From: Flavobacteriia bacterium
GTDB lineage: Bacteria > Bacteroidota > Bacteroidia > Flavobacteriales_D > Crocinitomicaceae
Direction of reading: 5' to 3'
Assembly (NCBI GenBank): GCA_947490145.1
Contig: CANLGD010000007.1
Span: forward strand, 1-64,000
DNA length: 64,000 bases
Below, one piece after another: positions 52,510-62,200 of the stretch. The first letter of the stretch is position 1; every line of letters begins with the position of its first letter. The translations under genes and the position numbers were made by a program. The notes under the pieces were generated by a model. That model was given only the letters and a program-made list of their open reading frames with translations. It ran no database searches and was not told where the DNA came from.

Positions 52510-53400
52510 ATGAAAAAAGTAGCAGTAATCGGAGCTGGAACCATGGGAAATGGTATAGCACATACTTTCGCACAATTTGGATATAGCGTTTCTTTAATTG
52601 ACGTTGCTCAAAGTTCTTTAGACAAAGGAATGGCGACAATTGCCAAAAACTTAGATCGTCAAGTTAGCAAGGAAGCAATAACTGAAGCCCAAAAAAATGA
52701 AACTTTAGCTAATATTACAACTTTTACTTCAGTTGCTGAAGGTATTAAAAATGTTGAATTGGTTGTCGAAGCTGCAACTGAAAATGTTGATTTAAAATTA
52801 AAAATATTCAAGGAATTAAGTGATTTGACGGATGAAAATGTTATTTTGGCTTCAAACACTTCTTCTATTTCAATTACAAAAATTGCTTCTGTAACAAATC
52901 GTCCTGAAAAAGTAATCGGAATGCACTTCATGAATCCAGTTCCAGTTATGAAATTGGTTGAAATAATTCGAGGATATTCAACTTCTGATGAAGTAACAAA
53001 TATCATCATGGAAACGTCCAGAAAATTGAACAAAGTTCCAGTTGAGGTAAACGATTATCCAGGATTTGTAGCAAATAGAATTTTAATGCCAATGATTAAC
53101 GAAGCAATTTACACCTTGTATGAAGGTGTTGCTGGAGTATATGAAATTGATACGGTAATGAAATTAGGAATGGCTCATCCAATGGGACCTTTACAATTAG
53201 CTGATTTTATTGGACTTGACGTTTGTTTAGCTATTCTTGAAGTTTTACACGCTGGTTTCGGAAATCCAAAATATGCACCATGTCCATTGTTAGTAAACAT
53301 GGTAACAGCAGGAAAAAAAGGGGTTAAATCTGGAGAAGGTTTTTACCACTGGGGAAAAGGAACAAAAGAATTAATTGTTGCTCCAGCTTTGTTGAAGTAA
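52510..53400 (+). CDS. 3-hydroxybutyryl-CoA / 3-hydroxyacyl-CoA dehydrogenase
   Basis: 296 residues. NAD Rossmann motif VIGAGTMGNGIAHTFA (GAGTMG at 8-13), LVVEAATENVDLK, SNTSSISITKIA, and the catalytic GMHFMNPVPVMKLVEII (His), EVNDYPGFVANRILMPMINEA. C-terminal 3HCDH domain about 185-296, with MKLGMAHPMGPLQLADFIGLD. The single-domain size matches 3-hydroxybutyryl-CoA dehydrogenase. It oxidises L-3-hydroxyacyl-CoA with NAD(P). Cytoplasmic. It could take part in branched-chain or fatty-acid breakdown with other genes here, but they are not in the same operon. Confidence 0.95.
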   Translation: MKKVAVIGAGTMGNGIAHTFAQFGYSVSLIDVAQSSLDKGMATIAKNLDRQVSKEAITEAQKNETLANITTFTSVAEGIKNVELVVEAATENVDLKLKIFKELSDLTDENVILASNTSSISITKIASVTNRPEKVIGMHFMNPVPVMKLVEIIRGYSTSDEVTNIIMETSRKLNKVPVEVNDYPGFVANRILMPMINEAIYTLYEGVAGVYEIDTVMKLGMAHPMGPLQLADFIGLDVCLAILEVLHAGFGNPKYAPCPLLVNMVTAGKKGVKSGEGFYHWGKGTKELIVAPALLK

Positions 53401-53471
53401 TTAAATTCAAAAAATATATTTAGATATAAATTTAAAATCATCGGTGTCAGCTGGTGATTTTTTTTGAAAAT

Positions 53472-54251
53472 ATGGCAAAAAAACGCAGTCCAATAAGAGT
53501 TGTAAATACTAAAAGCCGAACAAAAAAGACAAGTTCTAAAAAGAAAAAATCTTACGTTTGGATTATTATTTCGTTAGCTGTAATAATTGCCATTGCGAGT
53601 TTTTTTATTGTTACTCAAAAAAATAAGCCAATTCCATCGGCCTCTTTTAGGAAATTTATTCCAAAAGGTTTTCCAACAATTGGAATTGATGTTTCACATC
53701 ACCAAGGTGAAATGGACTGGGACAAATTATTCAATAAAAGTGGTTATGATTCACTCATTCATTTTGTTTATTGTAAAGCAACTGAAGGAAATACTCACTA
53801 TGACACACAATGGAAACGAAATCGTAGAATCTTAAATAATCTTGGGATTCCAAATGGGGCTTATCACTTTTTTATCACAAAAGACGAACCAAAACCGCAA
53901 GCTGATCATTTTCTCAAATATTGGAAAAAAAGAGACATTGATTTACCTCCCGTTTTAGATGTCGAAACAGAAGGTTTTTCAGATAAAGATTTGATAGCAA
54001 AAATGAAAATTTGGCTCGAATTAATTGAGAAAAAAACGGGAATGCGGCCAATAATTTACACTTCTTTGAATTTTTATGAAACGAAATTCCAAAATGATTT
54101 TAAAAATTATAAATTTTGGATTGCAGCATATTCAAGAAAACCAGGATGTATAAAAGATGAAAGAATCATTCATTGGCAATTTTCAGAAACAGGAAATATT
54201 CCTGGAACAAAAGAAAAAGTTGATTTAAATGTGAGTAAATTGACTTTTTAG
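53472..54251 (+). CDS. Glycoside hydrolase family 25 lysozyme-like protein
   Basis: 259 residues from ATG 53472; an in-frame ATG at 53454 would only add MIFFEN. N-terminal basic cytoplasmic stub (KKRSPIRVVNTKSRTKKTSSKKKK) and one membrane anchor (YVWIIISLAVIIAIASFFIV), then GH25 domain about 65-259: GIDVSHHQGEMDWDKLF (catalytic-site Asp), FVYCKATEGNTHYD, GAYHFF, LPPVLDVETEG (Asp and Glu), IYTSLNFYE, FWIAAYSRKPG, IHWQFSETGNIPG. It should cut the beta-1,4 muramic bond of peptidoglycan, from the periplasmic face of the inner membrane. Monocistronic; a repeat block follows. Confidence 0.93.
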   Translation: MAKKRSPIRVVNTKSRTKKTSSKKKKSYVWIIISLAVIIAIASFFIVTQKNKPIPSASFRKFIPKGFPTIGIDVSHHQGEMDWDKLFNKSGYDSLIHFVYCKATEGNTHYDTQWKRNRRILNNLGIPNGAYHFFITKDEPKPQADHFLKYWKKRDIDLPPVLDVETEGFSDKDLIAKMKIWLELIEKKTGMRPIIYTSLNFYETKFQNDFKNYKFWIAAYSRKPGCIKDERIIHWQFSETGNIPGTKEKVDLNVSKLTF

Positions 54252-54256
54252 ATAGT

Positions 54257-54458
54257 TATGAATGTTGAGTTCTGAGTTATGAATAATATTTATGTAACTA
54301 TCAATATTTTTTAACCTTATCAATCCTCTTTTTAAACTCAATCTTTAATTAATAAATTAACTTTACTTTTATGTGTTTACCTATTTAATAGAAAATTTTA
54401 ACCTAAATTTGTTTTTAAGTAATTTAAAAATTCATAACTCAACATTTATAACTCATAA
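54257..54458. repeat. Inverted pair of TTATGAN heptamer blocks around a 146-bp AT-rich spacer
   Basis: Plus-orientation block at 54257-54284 (TTATGAA, TGTTGAG, TTCTGAG, TTATGAA) and inverted block at 54431-54458 (TTCATAA, CTCAACA, TTTATAA, CTCATAA). Each is 28 bp; they share TTATGA, TGTTGAG and TTATGAA words. No gene lies in 54252-54466. The second block is in the predicted leader of the CoA transferase. Confidence 0.7.
54404..54411 (+). promoter_or_regulatory. Putative -7 element for the CoA transferase gene
   Basis: TAAATTTG, exact TAnnTTTG match, 55 nt before the ATG, with the inverted repeat block between. Confidence 0.45.
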
Positions 54459-54466
54459 CTAAAAAA

Positions 54467-55519
54467 ATGTTTTCAAAATTAAAAATAATTGATGCTTCGA
54501 CCGTTCTTGCTGGACCATCAACGGCGACATTTTTCGCAGAATTGGGTGCAAAAGTTATCAAAATTGAAAATCCAAATTATCCTGATGTTACTCGTTCTTG
54601 GAAATTGAGCTCAGAAGATGAAAATTCGAATATTTCGGCTTATTTTTCTAGCGTAAATTATAAGAAAGAATACTTAAAATTAGATTTAAAAAATGCTGAA
54701 AATAGAATTTCATTTTTAGATTTAATAAAAGACGCAGATATTTTAATTACCAATTTTAAAAAAGGCGATGTCGAAAAATTTTCTTTGACTGATTCCGTTT
54801 TATTTCAATTAAATCCCAAATTAATTCACGGAAAAATTAGCGGTTTTGGCATTGATTCAGATCGTGTGGCTTATGATTTGATTCTACAAGCTGAAAGTGG
54901 TTTTATGTCGATGAATGGCACAAAAGATAGCGGTCCTGTAAAAATGCCCGTTGCCTTAATTGATGTTTTGGCGGCTCATCATTTGAAAGAAGGAATTTTA
55001 TTGGCTTTATTGGAAAGAACGCAAACAAACAAAGGTAAATCAATTCATGTTTCGCTTTACGATGCGGCGATTTGTAGTTTGGTAAATCAAGCTTCAAATT
55101 ATTTAATGGCTGGAAAAATTCCACAAAGAATTGGGAGTTTACATCCAAATATTGCTCCTTATGGTGAGATTTTCGAAACTTTGGACAAAAAGCAAGTAAC
55201 TTTTGCAATTGGAAGCGACAAACATTTTGTAAAGTTGTGTCATTTTTTAGGTGTTGAATATTTACCTGATAATCCAAAGTTTGAGACAAATCAAAAAAGA
55301 GTTGAAAACAGAAAAGAATTGTTTCATATTTTACAAAATGAAATTGAAAAAATCGATGCAGATGATATTTTAGAATGGACACAAGAATATTTTGTTCCTT
55401 GCGGAAAAATTAGAGATTTAAAAGAAGTTTTTGAAGATTCTGAAGCTAAGAATTTCATTCGTGAAGAAGAAATAAACGGAATTTTGACAAAAAGAATTAG
55501 TTCAATTGCTTTTTCATAA
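54467..55519 (+). CDS. CaiB/BaiF family (class III) CoA transferase
   Basis: 350 residues. LKIIDASTVLAGPSTATFFAELGAKVIKIENP at the N-terminus, DLKNAENRISFLDLIKDADILITNFKKGDVEKF, HGKISGFG, YDLILQAESGFMSMNGTKD (catalytic Asp is expected in this stretch), and PVALIDVLAAHH. This is a short form relative to the 400-residue family members. It moves CoA between an acyl-CoA and a carboxylate (or racemises 2-methyl-acyl-CoA in the AMACR branch); substrate unknown. Six bp before an acetyltransferase gene, probably co-transcribed. Confidence 0.88.
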   Translation: MFSKLKIIDASTVLAGPSTATFFAELGAKVIKIENPNYPDVTRSWKLSSEDENSNISAYFSSVNYKKEYLKLDLKNAENRISFLDLIKDADILITNFKKGDVEKFSLTDSVLFQLNPKLIHGKISGFGIDSDRVAYDLILQAESGFMSMNGTKDSGPVKMPVALIDVLAAHHLKEGILLALLERTQTNKGKSIHVSLYDAAICSLVNQASNYLMAGKIPQRIGSLHPNIAPYGEIFETLDKKQVTFAIGSDKHFVKLCHFLGVEYLPDNPKFETNQKRVENRKELFHILQNEIEKIDADDILEWTQEYFVPCGKIRDLKEVFEDSEAKNFIREEEINGILTKRISSIAFS

Positions 55520-55525
55520 CCTTTT

Positions 55526-55966
55526 ATGGATATAGAAATTAGAAAACCAAATTCTGATAAAGAATGGCTAGATTATTATGATTTACGCTATCGGATTTTA
55601 CGAAAACCTTTAAATCAGCCTTTAGGCTCTGAAAAAAATGAGGGAGATGAAGCTGGAATTCACTTTGCATTATATGATCATAAAATTCTAAAAGCAATTG
55701 CCAGATTAGATTTACAAGAAAATAAAATTGCACAAGTGAGATTTGTTGCTGTTGAAGAAAATCAACAAGGATTTGGTTTTGGAAAAAAAATCATGCTTGA
55801 AATTGAAAATTATTGCAAAGAAATCGGAAGAGAAAAAATCATTTTACACGCTAGAGATTATGCAGTTGATTTTTATATGAAATTAGATTACAAAGTAGTT
55901 GAAAAATCGTATAAATTATTTGATGTTTTGCAACATTTTTTGATGGAGAAACAATTAGCAAATTAA
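55526..55966 (+). CDS. GNAT N-acetyltransferase
   Basis: 146 residues. EIRKPNSDKEWLDYYDLRYRILRKPLNQPLGSEKNEGDEA opening, IARLDLQENKIAQVRFVAVEENQQGFGFGKKIMLEIENYC with the acetyl-CoA loop Q-x-x-G-x-G (QGFGFGK), LHARDYAVDFYMKLDYKVVEKSYKL. No signal peptide; cytoplasmic. Acceptor unknown. Its gene follows the CoA transferase by 6 bp and converges with the membrane protein at 55979. Confidence 0.88.
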   Translation: MDIEIRKPNSDKEWLDYYDLRYRILRKPLNQPLGSEKNEGDEAGIHFALYDHKILKAIARLDLQENKIAQVRFVAVEENQQGFGFGKKIMLEIENYCKEIGREKIILHARDYAVDFYMKLDYKVVEKSYKLFDVLQHFLMEKQLAN

Positions 55967-55978
55967 CTAATTGGCTAA

Positions 55979-56536
55979 TTAACGTTTTCTCAACTGATCT
56001 TCAATTCTTTTAGCAATTAAATTCAATAAAATTTTGCTGTCTTTTTCACTTAATTTTCTACCAAAACGAACAGTTTTTCCTTTGTAATCAAATTCTAAAC
56101 GTTCTCCACCACGAATCCAAGGAGAAGCCTCCCAAATTGCTTGAATTGATGTTTCTTTTGGTTGTTCAACTCTCATTTTTTCTATATTCTCCAAGAAAAA
56201 TGAATGTGCTTTGCCATAACCTTTAATTCCCTTTTTGATAGAAAAAGCTGATTCGTTGATTTTCAAATATTCCTTTCCCCAAAGCAACCAGAAAAATTGT
56301 CTTCCAACACGATAAGCATAATAAGACCAAAAAACTAAAAATATAACTACAATTATTGTTTCCTGCTGAGAGAAACCAAGTGTTAAAGACCAAAACATAA
56401 TCGCTCCAATGGTTATCCACATGGCGAACCAAGCGCCCATTAAAGATTTTTGCCAACCAATATTTTCCGCATCAATTACGATTGTTGTTTTTGTTTTGTC
56501 ATCAACAAAGGAAGTTCTATCTCCAATCCATTTCAT
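55979..56536 (-). CDS. Membrane protein of unknown function with PH-like C-terminus
   Basis: 185 residues. Two membrane segments about 28-48 (SLMGAWFAMWITIGAIMFWSL) and 53-74 (TIIVVIFLVFWSYYAYRVGRQFF), then a cytoplasmic part with GKEYLKINESAFSIKKGIKGYG, WIRGGERLEFDYKGKTVRFGRKLSEKDSKILLNLI, which looks like a bacterial PH-like or DUF-type domain. I cannot name the family. The -7 box sits 4 nt before the ATG, so the mRNA may be leaderless. Confidence 0.75.
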   Translation of the reverse strand: MKWIGDRTSFVDDKTKTTIVIDAENIGWQKSLMGAWFAMWITIGAIMFWSLTLGFSQQETIIVVIFLVFWSYYAYRVGRQFFWLLWGKEYLKINESAFSIKKGIKGYGKAHSFFLENIEKMRVEQPKETSIQAIWEASPWIRGGERLEFDYKGKTVRFGRKLSEKDSKILLNLIAKRIEDQLRKR

Positions 56537-56540
56537 GCCA

Positions 56541-56548
56541 CAAAGTTA
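56541..56548 (-). promoter_or_regulatory. -7 element abutting the membrane protein gene
   Basis: TAACTTTG on the minus strand ends 4 nt before the ATG at 56536; predicts a leaderless mRNA, like uvrB. Confidence 0.5.
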
Positions 56549-56698
56549 CTTAGAGTTTGTTTATAAAATCCACTTTTGTCTTTATTTTTAGTGATATTTT
56601 TTTCATCCCGATTATCGAGACTCAAAAATTATCACGTTAAAAATATCTAAAAACTGAAATTTCTAAATCAAACTCTGAATTGTTAATTTTTCAAACGC

Positions 56699-56731
56699 AA
56701 AAAAAGCACCAACCGAGGCTGATGCTTTTTT
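56699..56731 (-). terminator. Terminator after the Omp28-like gene
   Basis: Minus-strand stem AGCATCAGC / GTTGGTGCT, 9 bp with G-U pairs allowed only on that strand, tetraloop CTCG, flanked by A-run and T-run. Lies about 25 bp beyond the stop at 56751. Confidence 0.85.
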
Positions 56732-56750
56732 CAATAAATTTATTATTATT

Positions 56751-58988
56751 TTATTCTTTGATAAATCTTTGAGAAGAAATTGTTCCATTCTCTAAAGTGA
56801 ATTCTACGTTATACAAACCATTATTTAAATTAGAAACAGAAATAACTCCAGACTTCAAATTTGAATTTTGTTTGAAAACTTCTTTTCCGTCAATTGTCAA
56901 GATTCTAATATTTTTAACAGAATTGCTTTTAGCAGAGAAATTCAACAAATTAGTCGTTGGATTTGGGAATAATGAAATTAAGTTTTCAATGTCATTTTCA
57001 GTTAAACTTGCATTATCTGAATAATTAACTGTTTTAAAACATACTTGTTTATTACCGCAAGCATCAGTTGAAAGAATAATTACATTATTTGCTCCAACTT
57101 GCAAAGGACTTCCAGCCAAGGGAGTTTGAGCAACTGTCGTTGTTCCAGCGCACGTTGTTGAATTTACAAGCGAAGTTGTAAAATCTGGAATTGTTGTAAT
57201 TCCAGAATTTGTCATGATATTAACCATTGATCCACAATCCAATGTGATTTCAGAAGTAGAAGCCAATTGTGCAGCATCAAAAGTTGATTTCCCTGCATTA
57301 TTAATTACACCAGATGGTTCGATTAACATTGAAATTACATGAATTTTCGTTTCGTCATAAGTTGCTGGTAGAGTAAATGTATAAGTTGACATAAATTCTT
57401 CACCAATAGCAACAACAGATGGAATAACTCCACTTTCCCCTGCAAAAGATGGCAAAATCTCTCTTGCAACGTGATTATAAACCATTTGCGCAGCAGGAAC
57501 AGAGGATGGTAAACTTTCATAACCTCCCATTACACCGTTAGCACCTCCTGCATAATAATTTGTCTGCTTGTATCCTGCTACAGTTCCAGTTACATCATCT
57601 TCAGAAATTACACAAGCCAATTTATAATTTCCAGTTGTTGCTTGAATAAACTTTGCTTTTACAGTAACTGTTAAAACACGCGTTGTACTGTTCCAAGTTG
57701 CCTCATTTTTCATTACAGCGTCAGGTAATATTTGAATATTTGTTAAGAATTTTTCTTCCATTGCAGATGGATCATCTTCAGGACCTCTATCAACTAAAGA
57801 TGTTGGGTATCCAGCAATTAATGCTCCAATTCCAGTATCGTAAACCGTATTTGTCATCGGATCACCATTGTGGACAGCAATTCCTGCCCAATATTCAGCA
57901 TATGTATTATCCATCATATCCATAAAAACTGCTCCTCTTGGACACCAACCGCACCAAGTTCCTGTCCCTTCCTCACCTACTACCATTTTACCCAAAGCAG
58001 GAATAATTGGGTTCACATTCAATGTTGCAACATTATCATTTGCATCACCATCAACCGTTCCGTTTACATTTGAAATTGTTGCAGTTAAGTCATTAGAACC
58101 TGCAATTAATATCATTGGAGAAGTGATTGTTATTGTTGTTTCAGCTAAAGAAGCCAAATTAATTCCTGTTACATTCTGAACAATATCTGAACCATTATAA
58201 TTGCATGTTATATCAAAACTTGTTATAGCGGTTGTTCCCAAATTTCTAACTTTAACTTCTCTAGAAACTGAACTTCCAACCAGATTTGATCCTGTGAAAG
58301 AAACTAAATTTGCAGCAGCATTAATTGTTGGCAAAACATAAGGATTAACTGTATATTGAAAATCATCTACATAAAATCCAGATGCATAAGGAGTATTTTG
58401 ATCAACGGGAAAAATATCAATTGAAGCAATTTGATTTACAGCACTGGAAAAAATTCCTTTCGATACATCATCAATAAAAACTTCCCATGTATTTGTATTG
58501 AAATTAATGTCTAATCTGAAATTAAACCAAACATTTTGTAAAAATGTTGAACTAAAATTTGTAGTTACCCCATCGTCAAAGGCCATTGTCCCATCATCAT
58601 TAAAGTTCGCATTTAAAGCATAAACCTGACCAATAGTGGCCGTTTTTTGCAAATTAAAATAGGCTGCCTTTCCAGTTTCAACAAACATATTCCATTCTAA
58701 TGAAAAACTTCCAGTATTTTGCACACCAAATACTTTTACTTGATCGACTGGTCCACCAGTTTGAAGATTCGATGAAAAATACATTGAATTTGAAGGACTT
58801 ACTGAATTTGCGTTTGAAACCAAACCATCTTCTGTACCTCCTGGCGCATTACTCCAAGTTGTCCATGCTCCGGCACTCTGTTGAGCTAACTTTTGACCAG
58901 CTATATAGGAGTCAAAATTATCACTAAAAGTTTGAGCAGTCATATAAGCTGAAACACAAAGTGAACATATTAAAGTGATTTTTTTCAT
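56751..58988 (-). CDS. Omp28-related secreted protein with T9SS type-A sorting domain
   Basis: 745 residues from ATG 58988; upstream in-frame ATG at 59003 would add MLKKL. Signal peptide ITLICSLCVSAYMTAQ. Domains: an N-terminal concanavalin-like part about 18-215 (FSDNFDSYIAGQKLAQQ..AWTTWSNAPGGTE), an Ig-like part about 220-320, an Omp28-like thioredoxin domain about 325-580 with GEEGTGTWCGWCPRG (Cys346, Cys349), an Ig-like strand region about 590-670, then the Por_Secre_tail about 675-745 (LISLFPNPTTNLLNFSA, IDGKEVFKQNSNLKSG, LNNGLYNVEF, QRFIKE). T9SS would export it to the surface. The WCGWC motif suggests a redox or disulphide role on the outside of the cell. -7 box TAACTTTG lies upstream. 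Confidence 0.92.
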   Translation of the reverse strand: MKKITLICSLCVSAYMTAQTFSDNFDSYIAGQKLAQQSAGAWTTWSNAPGGTEDGLVSNANSVSPSNSMYFSSNLQTGGPVDQVKVFGVQNTGSFSLEWNMFVETGKAAYFNLQKTATIGQVYALNANFNDDGTMAFDDGVTTNFSSTFLQNVWFNFRLDINFNTNTWEVFIDDVSKGIFSSAVNQIASIDIFPVDQNTPYASGFYVDDFQYTVNPYVLPTINAAANLVSFTGSNLVGSSVSREVKVRNLGTTAITSFDITCNYNGSDIVQNVTGINLASLAETTITITSPMILIAGSNDLTATISNVNGTVDGDANDNVATLNVNPIIPALGKMVVGEEGTGTWCGWCPRGAVFMDMMDNTYAEYWAGIAVHNGDPMTNTVYDTGIGALIAGYPTSLVDRGPEDDPSAMEEKFLTNIQILPDAVMKNEATWNSTTRVLTVTVKAKFIQATTGNYKLACVISEDDVTGTVAGYKQTNYYAGGANGVMGGYESLPSSVPAAQMVYNHVAREILPSFAGESGVIPSVVAIGEEFMSTYTFTLPATYDETKIHVISMLIEPSGVINNAGKSTFDAAQLASTSEITLDCGSMVNIMTNSGITTIPDFTTSLVNSTTCAGTTTVAQTPLAGSPLQVGANNVIILSTDACGNKQVCFKTVNYSDNASLTENDIENLISLFPNPTTNLLNFSAKSNSVKNIRILTIDGKEVFKQNSNLKSGVISVSNLNNGLYNVEFTLENGTISSQRFIKE

Positions 58989-59000
58989 AAGTTTTTTTAA

Positions 59001-59008
59001 CAAAGTTA
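59001..59008 (-). promoter_or_regulatory. Putative -7 element for the Omp28-like gene
   Basis: TAACTTTG on the minus strand, 12 nt before the ATG at 58988; exact TAnnTTTG match. Confidence 0.45.
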
Positions 59009-59212
59009 ATTTAATTTTTAAAATATAGTTCTTGAATTGAGGGCTATTATTGTAATCCTAAATTAAGGACATTAGACCCGCTTCGCTGTAAGATGAAAGA
59101 CATAAGACTATGATTGATTTAGAAACAAAATTAGATTATTGAATTTTGATATTATGACTTTTTACGGGTTGGATATTTTCAACCCTTTATAAACTACTCA
59201 TTACTATTAAAT

Positions 59213-62200
59213 TTATTTCAAAATCGTCACATTTCCTTTGAAGATTTCAGTATTTCCTTCAATGCAGGTAACTTCAACGTAATAATCAAAAACATCAGGA
59301 TCTAATTTTCTTCCTTTAAATGTTCCATCCCAACCAATTAATGGATCTGTAGATTCAAAAACCATTTCTCCCCAGCGGTCAAAAACGCGAAGCAACATTT
59401 TTGTTATTTGCGGACCTCTGACATAAAAAACTTCATTCTTACCTTTTTGATTTGGAGAAAAAGCATTTGGAATAAAAATATTTGGTGGTTTGCATTCATT
59501 ATTGTAGCAATAAATTGAAATGGTATCACTTGCAGAACAAGTTCCATCAGTTATCGTAACTTCAAAAGTTGTTTTTTCAGAAACTGTTGCTAATGTAGAT
59601 TGAAAATTGGGACTTGTCAAGGCATTAGTTGGTGTCCAAGAATAGATGTAATTTCCACTTGGAGAAGCGAATAATGTCGTTTGAGTTCCCTCTAAAATTA
59701 AGGTATCACTTGCAGAAGCATTTATTAATATGGAATTTACAGGACTTACATTAATTAATATTGAATCAGTAAAATTGCAGCCATTAGATGAAATTACATC
59801 TACAAAAAGATAAGCTGCTTGTGTTGTTATTGCAGAAACTGATGTTTGGGAAATCTGCGTTTCAATCAAAGAACTTGGATACCAAGAATATGTGTAAATA
59901 AAACCACTATTGTTTACAGCATTTGCAATAAAATCTTCATTTTGACAGACATAAGCAGAACCAATTAAATCAAAACCAGCACTAGTCAAACTGACGACAA
60001 CACTGTCAATTTTTGAACAACCGAAATTGCTCATTTTAACATAAAAAGTCTGAACTTGATTTACTGGAAAGACTGAAAAGATCGAATCTGCTGAATTTGC
60101 ATTCAAAGTATCAGTAAAGTTTCGATTTGAAGACCAAATAAAATTATCAGCAATTCCTCCTGTCAAAGCAAGAAGTTCTATAAAGTTTGATTCACACATT
60201 AAGGTATCGTTTGAAACAATATGATTAAAAGGTGAACCAACGACAATGGTAGTTTTCGCTGTGTCAACTAATAAACAAACACTGTCTTTAGAAACTAAAA
60301 AAACATTATAAATTCCTGCAGAATCAAAAATAATTGTAGGACTAAAAATAACTGACGAAGTATCACCATTACCAAAAACCCAAAAATATTCATCGGATGC
60401 AATCGTATTATTTTGAAAAGTAACACTTAAAGGCGCACAGCCAATTTCTATACTAGCTGTAAAATCAGCATCTAAGACAAGCTGAAAATCAAATTTAAAA
60501 ATGAGGTTATTACAATTTGAACTTAAATTTTGATTAGACCAAGCATTATTTGAAGTAGGAAAATCACTATTTCCGCCACAACCGCCACAAACAGATTGAT
60601 AAACCACGCCATTTTTATCAAAACGAGAAGTTCCTCCATCTACATGCTCTTGCGCTTGATTTCCTCCTAAATAACTTCCGTACTTTAAGCCTGTAAAATC
60701 TCGTTCAACAACCATTAAATAGAAATCAAAACCATTAGGAGAATTTGATAAAAATGCATCAGGTGAAATTGGCATTCCACTCAATTGAACTCCTTGTAAA
60801 ATATTTGCTCCCCAACCAGAAACATACATATTTCCGCAAATATCAACCAAAAATGCTGAAGGAGAAATATTAACTGCTGCATTTCCATTTCCAAAAACAG
60901 TTGAATTTTGTAGAGTAGTTAAATCTGGACTTAATTTACAAATAAACTGACCACTATTTGGATTGACAAAAGCTGCATTTAAAACTTCAAATGTTCCGCC
61001 TCTGGATTGTCCTAAAAGGAAAACGTTGTCATTTCTATCAATTTCAACAAATAGAGCTTGGTCATAATCAGCCTCTCCGAGATAAGAAATTCTTTGTAAA
61101 ATACTTCCAGCAGGATTTAATTTTCCAACAAAACCGTCTGCCACTCCCCCATTATACGCATTTTGCCATGCTCCAACAGTTTGCGGCAAATCATTAGAGG
61201 AAGTTCCTCCGGCAAAAACCATATTAAAACTCGAGTCAATTTTTATAGAATAAATAGCATCATTATTTGTTCCACCCATGTAAGTTGAAAACAATAAAGC
61301 TGAAAAATCAGGATTTAATTTAAAAATTACGCCATCTTGCATTCCAGCATTTGCATTTTGTATAGCATTTAATGTAGGGAAATTAGTAGAGCGAGTGCAG
61401 GATCCAATTAAAACGTTATTTAACGAATCTAACATAATTTCTCCTCGAAACTGATCACCGTAATTAGAAGTTAAAGAATCATAGTAAATTACATTGCCAT
61501 AATTCCCCGCTCTTCCAAATTCTGAATAATTAACTCCATCATTCTCGCTACCACCAACATAAGTTGAAGCTAAAAGATTTTGTCCATTTGAACTAATTTT
61601 CGCTACATAAATATCTGTTCCTTGTGCACCAAAATTTGAACCATTGAAAGCAACAGACAAAAACTGTCCACCGCCATGCGTTCCCTGAAAACCACCTTGA
61701 ATTGGGAAATCCACGCTAGATGTTGCTCCGTAAATGTATAAATTATTTTGCTTATCGCAGATTAAACTGTGCGCCGTCTCTGTTCCTTGATTGTCATCAC
61801 CTCCACCTAAAAAAGTTGTCCAAATCATTGTTGTTCCATCAGCCGAATACTTTGAAATAAAAGCATCAGTTGTCACTGAATTAGAAACATTTGGAATGGT
61901 GAAATTTGAATTCACATCATATGCAGAATTATTCGGAGTTGGATAAGCATTTCCATAAACTGTTCCCGCAGAATAAGCTGTTCCATCGTGACCATAAGTT
62001 GCTGTCATGCCGAAATTGTCTGTAACCGACCCGCAATAGGTTGCAAAAACTAAAACTGGATCGATGATTAATTGAAAATCTGCATTGTATTTACCTAATT
62101 CAAAGGATATTTTATTTCCTTTGAGAGCAAAATCGCATTTTACTTCAACAATTTTTCCATTTATTATTTGATAGGAATAAGGCTTATTTTCTTGAATAAT

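Noticed and set aside
59059-59187. Gene or strong terminator after the 1190-residue surface protein
   Set aside because: Only a weak GGGTTG/CAACCC hairpin without T-run on the minus strand and AT-rich repeats; no coding frame.
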